64,000 nucleotides of DNA, taken from the NCBI GenBank assembly GCA_041166085.1, contig JBEEFP010000062.1:1-64000 (forward strand), read 5' to 3'. Position 1 is the first letter of the stretch. The number at the start of each line of letters is the position of its first letter. Of this stretch, positions 60,862 to 64,000 are shown piece by piece. Both the position numbers and the translations under genes were made by a program. The notes under the pieces were generated by a model. It had not been told where the DNA came from and did not search any database. It was given only the letters and a program-made list of their open reading frames with translations. The DNA is from JBEEFP01 sp041166085. Lineage in GTDB: Bacteria > Actinomycetota > Acidimicrobiia > Acidimicrobiales > JAFATL01.

Positions 60862-62376
60862 TCAACGGACGCGGTACCGCGTCCGAGGGGCACGTCGCTT
60901 GCGCGCGACCTCGGCGGCAACCCGGTTCGGCAGCGTGCGACAGTCCACCGGCTTGAGCAGGTAGTCGTCCGCGCCGGCGCGGAAGGCGGCCGCCTTGTCG
61001 AATGACCCGCCGCCCGCCGTCAGGAGTATCAGGGCGCAACGGTCGAGCTCGCGGTCAGATCTGACCGCGCGGCAGACGTCGATGCCATCGAGACCCGGCA
61101 TGTCGAGGTCGAGCACTGCACAGTCCGGCCGCATCTCGCGTATGAGCGCGAGCGCGTCGTCCCCCCGGGCCGCCTCCCGTACCTCGAAGCCGGCCGCGGC
61201 CAGGCTGATCCGCACAAGGGTGCGAATGACGGCCGCGTCGTCGGCCACCACCACGCGATCCGCGCCGAACGAGGGGCGATCCACCGGCGCCGAACCCGTC
61301 CGCTCCCGCATGAAGTCACCGATCTGCTCCGGCCGCCCCGGAGGGCACAGGAGGAAGCCCTGGCCCTTGTCACATCCCATCAACCGGAGGGCGTCGAGCT
61401 GTTCTTGGGTCTCGATGCCTTCGGCGACGACACCGAAGCCCATGGCGCCGGCGATGCCGATCACGGCGGCCGCGATCACGCCGCCGGCGGGATCGACACC
61501 CAGCCCGCTCACGAAGGACCGGTCGATCTTGACGATGTCGATGGGATAGGCCTGCAGGTACGCGAGCGACGAGTACCCGGTGCCGAAGTCGTCGATGAGC
61601 AGCCCGACGCCGAGGGTCTTGAGCTCATCGAGGATCCGCGCCGTCTCGTCCGGGTCCCCCATCGCGACCGTCTCGGTGATCTCGATCCCGAGGGCCTGCG
61701 GAGGCAGGCCGGTTCGATCGAGCGCGCCTCTGACCGTTGCGCACAGGTCGTCGTTGAACTGGACCGCCGACACGTTGACGCAGACGGGGACCAGCAAGCC
61801 CGGCATCTCCTGTCGCCAGGCCGCCATCTGACGCAGCGCCTGCTCCAGGACCCACGCCCCGAGCTCGACGATGAAGCCGGTCTCCTCTGCCACAGGGATG
61901 AAGTCGACCGGCGACACGGCCCCCGCCGGGTCGTCCCACCGCAGCAGCGCTTCGACGCCGGTCACCGTGCCCAGGCTGAGCGACACCTTGGGCTGGTACA
62001 CCAAGCGGAACTCGCGCGCCGCCAGTGCGTTTGCCATGCGGTGGCTCTGCTTCGTCAGCTCCTCCTGGTGGCTGCTCGAGAGACGCTCGCGCTCGGCATG
62101 CACGCCGAGCTCCACCCGTGCCACTTCGAGCGCGGTCGCCCCATCGCGGAACGCGCGCAGGCGGAGGACGAAGACCAGGGCCACCACGGGGACGGTCAGG
62201 AGGACGACGCCGGCGAGCAGCTCGGCCCGCTCGACCGCCTCGCCGACGACTGGCTCGCGCCACACCAGCACGAACGCGACCGCGGCGATGGTGCTCTGCA
62301 TCGCGAGCACTGCGAGCAGCACCCGACGCGGGGGCGCGACGGCGCTGTTGCGTCCCTGTCCCCCGTTGCGGTTCAT
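60862..62376 (-). CDS. Membrane EAL phosphodiesterase with C-terminal receiver
   Basis: A 504-residue protein with two N-terminal helices (about 19-40 and 51-72), a coiled segment, an EAL domain (GVEALLRW, VNVSAVQF, EITETVA, DDFGTGYSS, VKIDRSFV, AEGIET; all catalytic residues kept) and a C-terminal receiver (VVVADDAAVIRTLV, acceptor in VLDLDMPGLDG, Lys in LLKPVD). It probably degrades c-di-GMP and is controlled by phosphorylation. It lies just upstream of the MCP on the same strand, as a natural counterweight to the REC-GGDEF protein. Confidence 0.92.
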   Translation of the reverse strand: MNRNGGQGRNSAVAPPRRVLLAVLAMQSTIAAVAFVLVWREPVVGEAVERAELLAGVVLLTVPVVALVFVLRLRAFRDGATALEVARVELGVHAERERLSSSHQEELTKQSHRMANALAAREFRLVYQPKVSLSLGTVTGVEALLRWDDPAGAVSPVDFIPVAEETGFIVELGAWVLEQALRQMAAWRQEMPGLLVPVCVNVSAVQFNDDLCATVRGALDRTGLPPQALGIEITETVAMGDPDETARILDELKTLGVGLLIDDFGTGYSSLAYLQAYPIDIVKIDRSFVSGLGVDPAGGVIAAAVIGIAGAMGFGVVAEGIETQEQLDALRLMGCDKGQGFLLCPPGRPEQIGDFMRERTGSAPVDRPSFGADRVVVADDAAVIRTLVRISLAAAGFEVREAARGDDALALIREMRPDCAVLDLDMPGLDGIDVCRAVRSDRELDRCALILLTAGGGSFDKAAAFRAGADDYLLKPVDCRTLPNRVAAEVARKRRAPRTRYRVR

Positions 62377-62684
62377 CGTCCAGCCGCACCGTGCAGGGCT
62401 GGTCCGTCGGGCGAGCCCGGCGGGGGGCCTCGCCCGGCGAGGTGGCCTCGAAGGCCCTGGGCCCTCATCACGTGACCACGGGCCGCCAGGTCCGCACCGT
62501 CGAGACGCCCTCGGTGCTGCACGACGACCACCGCTTCCTTTGGCCCGCGTTCTGGGCCGGCGCTCGGCTCGGCCGGCCCTCGTCGGCGTGCTCCGCCGAG
62601 GCAGGATCTGGTAGCACTATACCGCATCAGAGTTTTAGTACAAGATGCTTGACCGACGCTTTGGCCGTTGCTAAAAGAGGAGTC
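62377..62684. other. 308-nt divergent region with AT-rich promoter segment
   Basis: The first 230 nt are GC-rich with no supported gene, although an open frame continuous with the next gene runs through it (GTG at 62472). From about 62612 to 62670 the composition drops sharply toward A/T (ACTATACCGCATCAG, then GTTTTAGTACAAGATGCTTG), which looks like a promoter/operator for the HTH gene. Confidence 0.45.
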
Positions 62685-63020
62685 GTGCGCGAGGAGCTCG
62701 CCGACGGGACCCTGGTGGTCGAGGTGCGGCGGCTGATCGAAACCGCTGCGGTGGAACGCCTGGGCTGGATCCGCGCCAACGCTCGCACCGCCATGGCCGC
62801 CAGCAGGCAGGACGCGGTCACCATCTCCGCGCTCACCGGGATCGCGGTCGGCACGGTGCGGGGCTTCCTCGAACAGCGCGACACCTCGATCACCAATGTC
62901 ATGTTGATCGCGCTCGGGCTTGGCCTGGGCGTCGCCGATCTGGAGCGGCCGCCGGTCGACTTCAGCGAGCTCCTGCGCCTGCGCCGCGCCCCGCGATCGG
63001 GCCACGCAGTCCCCGACTGA
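62685..63020 (+). CDS. Small helix-turn-helix protein
   Basis: A 111-residue protein with a Cro/CI-like HTH in the middle (AVTISALTGIAVGTVRGFLE, then SITNVMLIALGLGLG). GTG at 62685 preceded by AAAGAGGAG. It could regulate the PAS gene 14 nt downstream or the divergent EAL gene. An extended start at 62472 is less likely because it would cross the AT-rich promoter-like segment. Confidence 0.7.
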   Translation: MREELADGTLVVEVRRLIETAAVERLGWIRANARTAMAASRQDAVTISALTGIAVGTVRGFLEQRDTSITNVMLIALGLGLGVADLERPPVDFSELLRLRRAPRSGHAVPD

Positions 63021-63034
63021 TCCCCGACGAGGCC

Positions 63035-63436
63035 GTGGTCGGAGAACACACAGGCGGACTCGATCGCCACCAGGAGACGATCACTGGAACGGCTGAATCG
63101 CTGCTCACCTTCGAGAACGCCGCCCTGCCGCTGACGGTGGTGTGTCCGGCGGGGAAGATCGTGATGGCGAATCGGGCCATGCGGAACCTGCTCCGCTACG
63201 AGTTCAGCGACCTGGTGGGCCGGTCCATGTACGACGTGGTCGCCGATCCCGACGAGTTCAAGGGGGTGTGGGAGGAGCGCCTGCGCGGCGTGCCGCGGGT
63301 GACTCCCGAGCGACCAGTCCGGCTCCGCACCGGTGACGGCACGGAGATCACCGTGCGGGCGTCGAGCACCCTCGTCACCGACAGCCAGGGAACGATCCGC
63401 TACATCGTGGCCAGGGCGGTCGCCGAACCGCGCTGA
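63035..63436 (+). CDS. Stand-alone PAS-domain protein
   Basis: A 133-residue single-PAS protein: SLLTFENAALPLTVVCPAGK, then VMANRAMRNLLRYEFSDLVGR and ending IRYIVARAVAEPR. No output domain. Follows the HTH gene by 14 nt with a GTG start, so the two probably form an operon. Homologous to the PAS proteins at 47997 and 63447. Confidence 0.82.
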   Translation: MVGEHTGGLDRHQETITGTAESLLTFENAALPLTVVCPAGKIVMANRAMRNLLRYEFSDLVGRSMYDVVADPDEFKGVWEERLRGVPRVTPERPVRLRTGDGTEITVRASSTLVTDSQGTIRYIVARAVAEPR

Positions 63437-63446
63437 CCGAGACAGA

Positions 63447-63815
63447 TCACCTGGCGATCGCCCGCGAGATGATGAGTCGGGCGGCGCCGTCCTCGTCCGG
63501 CACGACGACTGCTGCGGCGCTCACCTTCACACCGGACCCGTCGCGCCGGACGAGCTCCGCTGGGTGCTCCGTGGCGCCGCCGGTCTCGATCAGCCTTCGC
63601 CAACGCTCCCGTGAGGCGCCGAGGTCCGCGCTGAGGCTCCAGATCTCCTGGCCGACGAGCTCGACCGGGCCGTACCCCAGGAGCTCCCGGAGGGCTCGGT
63701 TCGCCATCCTGATCGTGCCGTCGGGCGAGGCGACCACGAGCGGGAGGGGCGCGTTCTCCAGCGTAAGGATGGCGTCAGCCTGGGCGCCGATGTCGCCCGG
63801 AAATGGTTCGTCCAC
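63447..63815 (-). CDS. Stand-alone PAS-domain protein
   Basis: A 122-residue single-PAS protein, convergent with its homologue at 63035 (10 nt gap). Key segments are AILTLENAPLPLVVASPDGT, MANRALRELLGYGPVELVGQ and ARLIISRAIAR. GTG start at 63815. Probably a paralogue arising by local duplication and inversion. Confidence 0.82.
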   Translation of the reverse strand: MDEPFPGDIGAQADAILTLENAPLPLVVASPDGTIRMANRALRELLGYGPVELVGQEIWSLSADLGASRERWRRLIETGGATEHPAELVRRDGSGVKVSAAAVVVPDEDGAARLIISRAIAR

Positions 63816-63851
63816 GTGTCACGGTCTCCTGCTGGGCGGTGCACCCATACT

Positions 63852-63900
63852 AGTCACATGACAGTGTCATTTGACAGCACCGCATTGACAGCACCTGCCG
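63852..63900 (+). promoter_or_regulatory. Promoter region with repeated TGACA boxes
   Basis: TGACA occurs three times in direct orientation. The first forms the perfect repeat ATGACA-G-TGTCAT, and its right half pairs again with the next box (TGTCA-TT-TGACA). Two boxes read TTGACA and could be -35 elements. It lies between divergent PAS and HTH genes, so is likely an operator. Confidence 0.5.
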
Positions 63901-63945
63901 CGTCAGGGCGGTACCATGGGCCCTCGACAGAGGAGCAGAGCGCCT

Positions 63946-64000
63946 ATGGCGGTTGAGGCGGCGTCGGTGGGAACGGCATTGCGGGCCGCTCGCGAGCTGC
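63946..64000 (+). CDS. XRE-like HTH protein, N-terminal fragment (cut by window end)
   Basis: Starts at the ATG at 63946 with AGAGGAG upstream. The 18 visible codons (VGTALRAARELR-like) match the first helix of XRE or RodZ-type helix-turn-helix proteins. The remainder is outside the window, so the assignment is tentative. Confidence 0.55.
   Translation, partial: MAVEAASVGTALRAAREL

Noticed and set aside
1..64000. CRISPR arrays, insertion sequences or prophage
   Set aside because: No regularly spaced direct repeats, transposase, integrase or phage structural gene was seen on either strand.

Overview
The window is high-GC bacterial DNA packed with short-gap or start/stop-overlapping genes and many GTG starts. 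The gene content points to an actinobacterium: a diheme QcrC of the actinobacterial bcc type, a caa3-type oxidase, F420-linked families (an LLM-class oxidoreductase and a deazaflavin-dependent nitroreductase-like protein), an ANTAR protein, a DUF5709 protein and TreXYZ. An Acidimicrobiia- or Thermoleophilia-like lineage is my guess; the sequence alone does not settle it. I see no insertion sequence, prophage, CRISPR array or rRNA.

Layout. 1-2457: two aconitase genes meet head to head at about 385-398 and both lack their 5' ends, so this is either a rearrangement or a chimeric join. 2506-6608: a HAD/acyltransferase fusion and a PAS-PAS-GAF-GGDEF-EAL protein. 6654-13059: a translationally coupled respiratory operon (qcrC, qcrA, ctaC with fused cytochrome c, ctaD, ctaE, a small membrane protein, ctaG, a cytochrome c lipoprotein). 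qcrB lies apart at 14313-15815 on the other strand, coupled to the NAD-salvage genes pncB and pncA. 19255-24187: a membrane formate dehydrogenase operon whose catalytic subunit is read through an in-frame UGA at the selenocysteine position of the FdnG family. 24445-40412: mixed housekeeping and stress genes (methyltransferase, hemerythrin, ALDH7, SDR, acyl-CoA synthetase, PfpI, DUF421, GGDEF, metallophosphoesterase/BON/nucleotidyltransferase, F420 enzyme, CsbD, topoisomerase IB) and tRNA-Val(GAC). 40674-47677: treX-treY-treZ followed by two small acidic-protein genes, closed by a strong terminator. 47997-52575: a stand-alone PAS protein, a molybdenum oxidoreductase with a flavin reductase, and a TetR/alpha-beta hydrolase divergon with a visible operator.

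52683-62376 is the most coherent system. MCP, CheW, CheA-REC, CheB, CheR-TPR, CheW and REC-GGDEF are packed on one strand, and an EAL-REC protein lies just upstream. These are the seven components of the Pseudomonas Wsp surface-sensing pathway in a different order, so the likely output is c-di-GMP rather than flagellar switching. Two further stand-alone PAS proteins and two small HTH proteins (one cut by the window end) follow.

A second theme is long, almost perfect palindromes. Family A shares the arm CTCGAGGCAAT and occurs at 2459, 32666 and 33701. Family B shares the arm TCGACTTTGCG and occurs at 19202 and 40428. A third, unrelated one lies inside the treY coding sequence. Their outer arms are conserved while the inner stems vary and remain self-complementary, which suggests a dispersed palindromic element rather than ordinary terminators.
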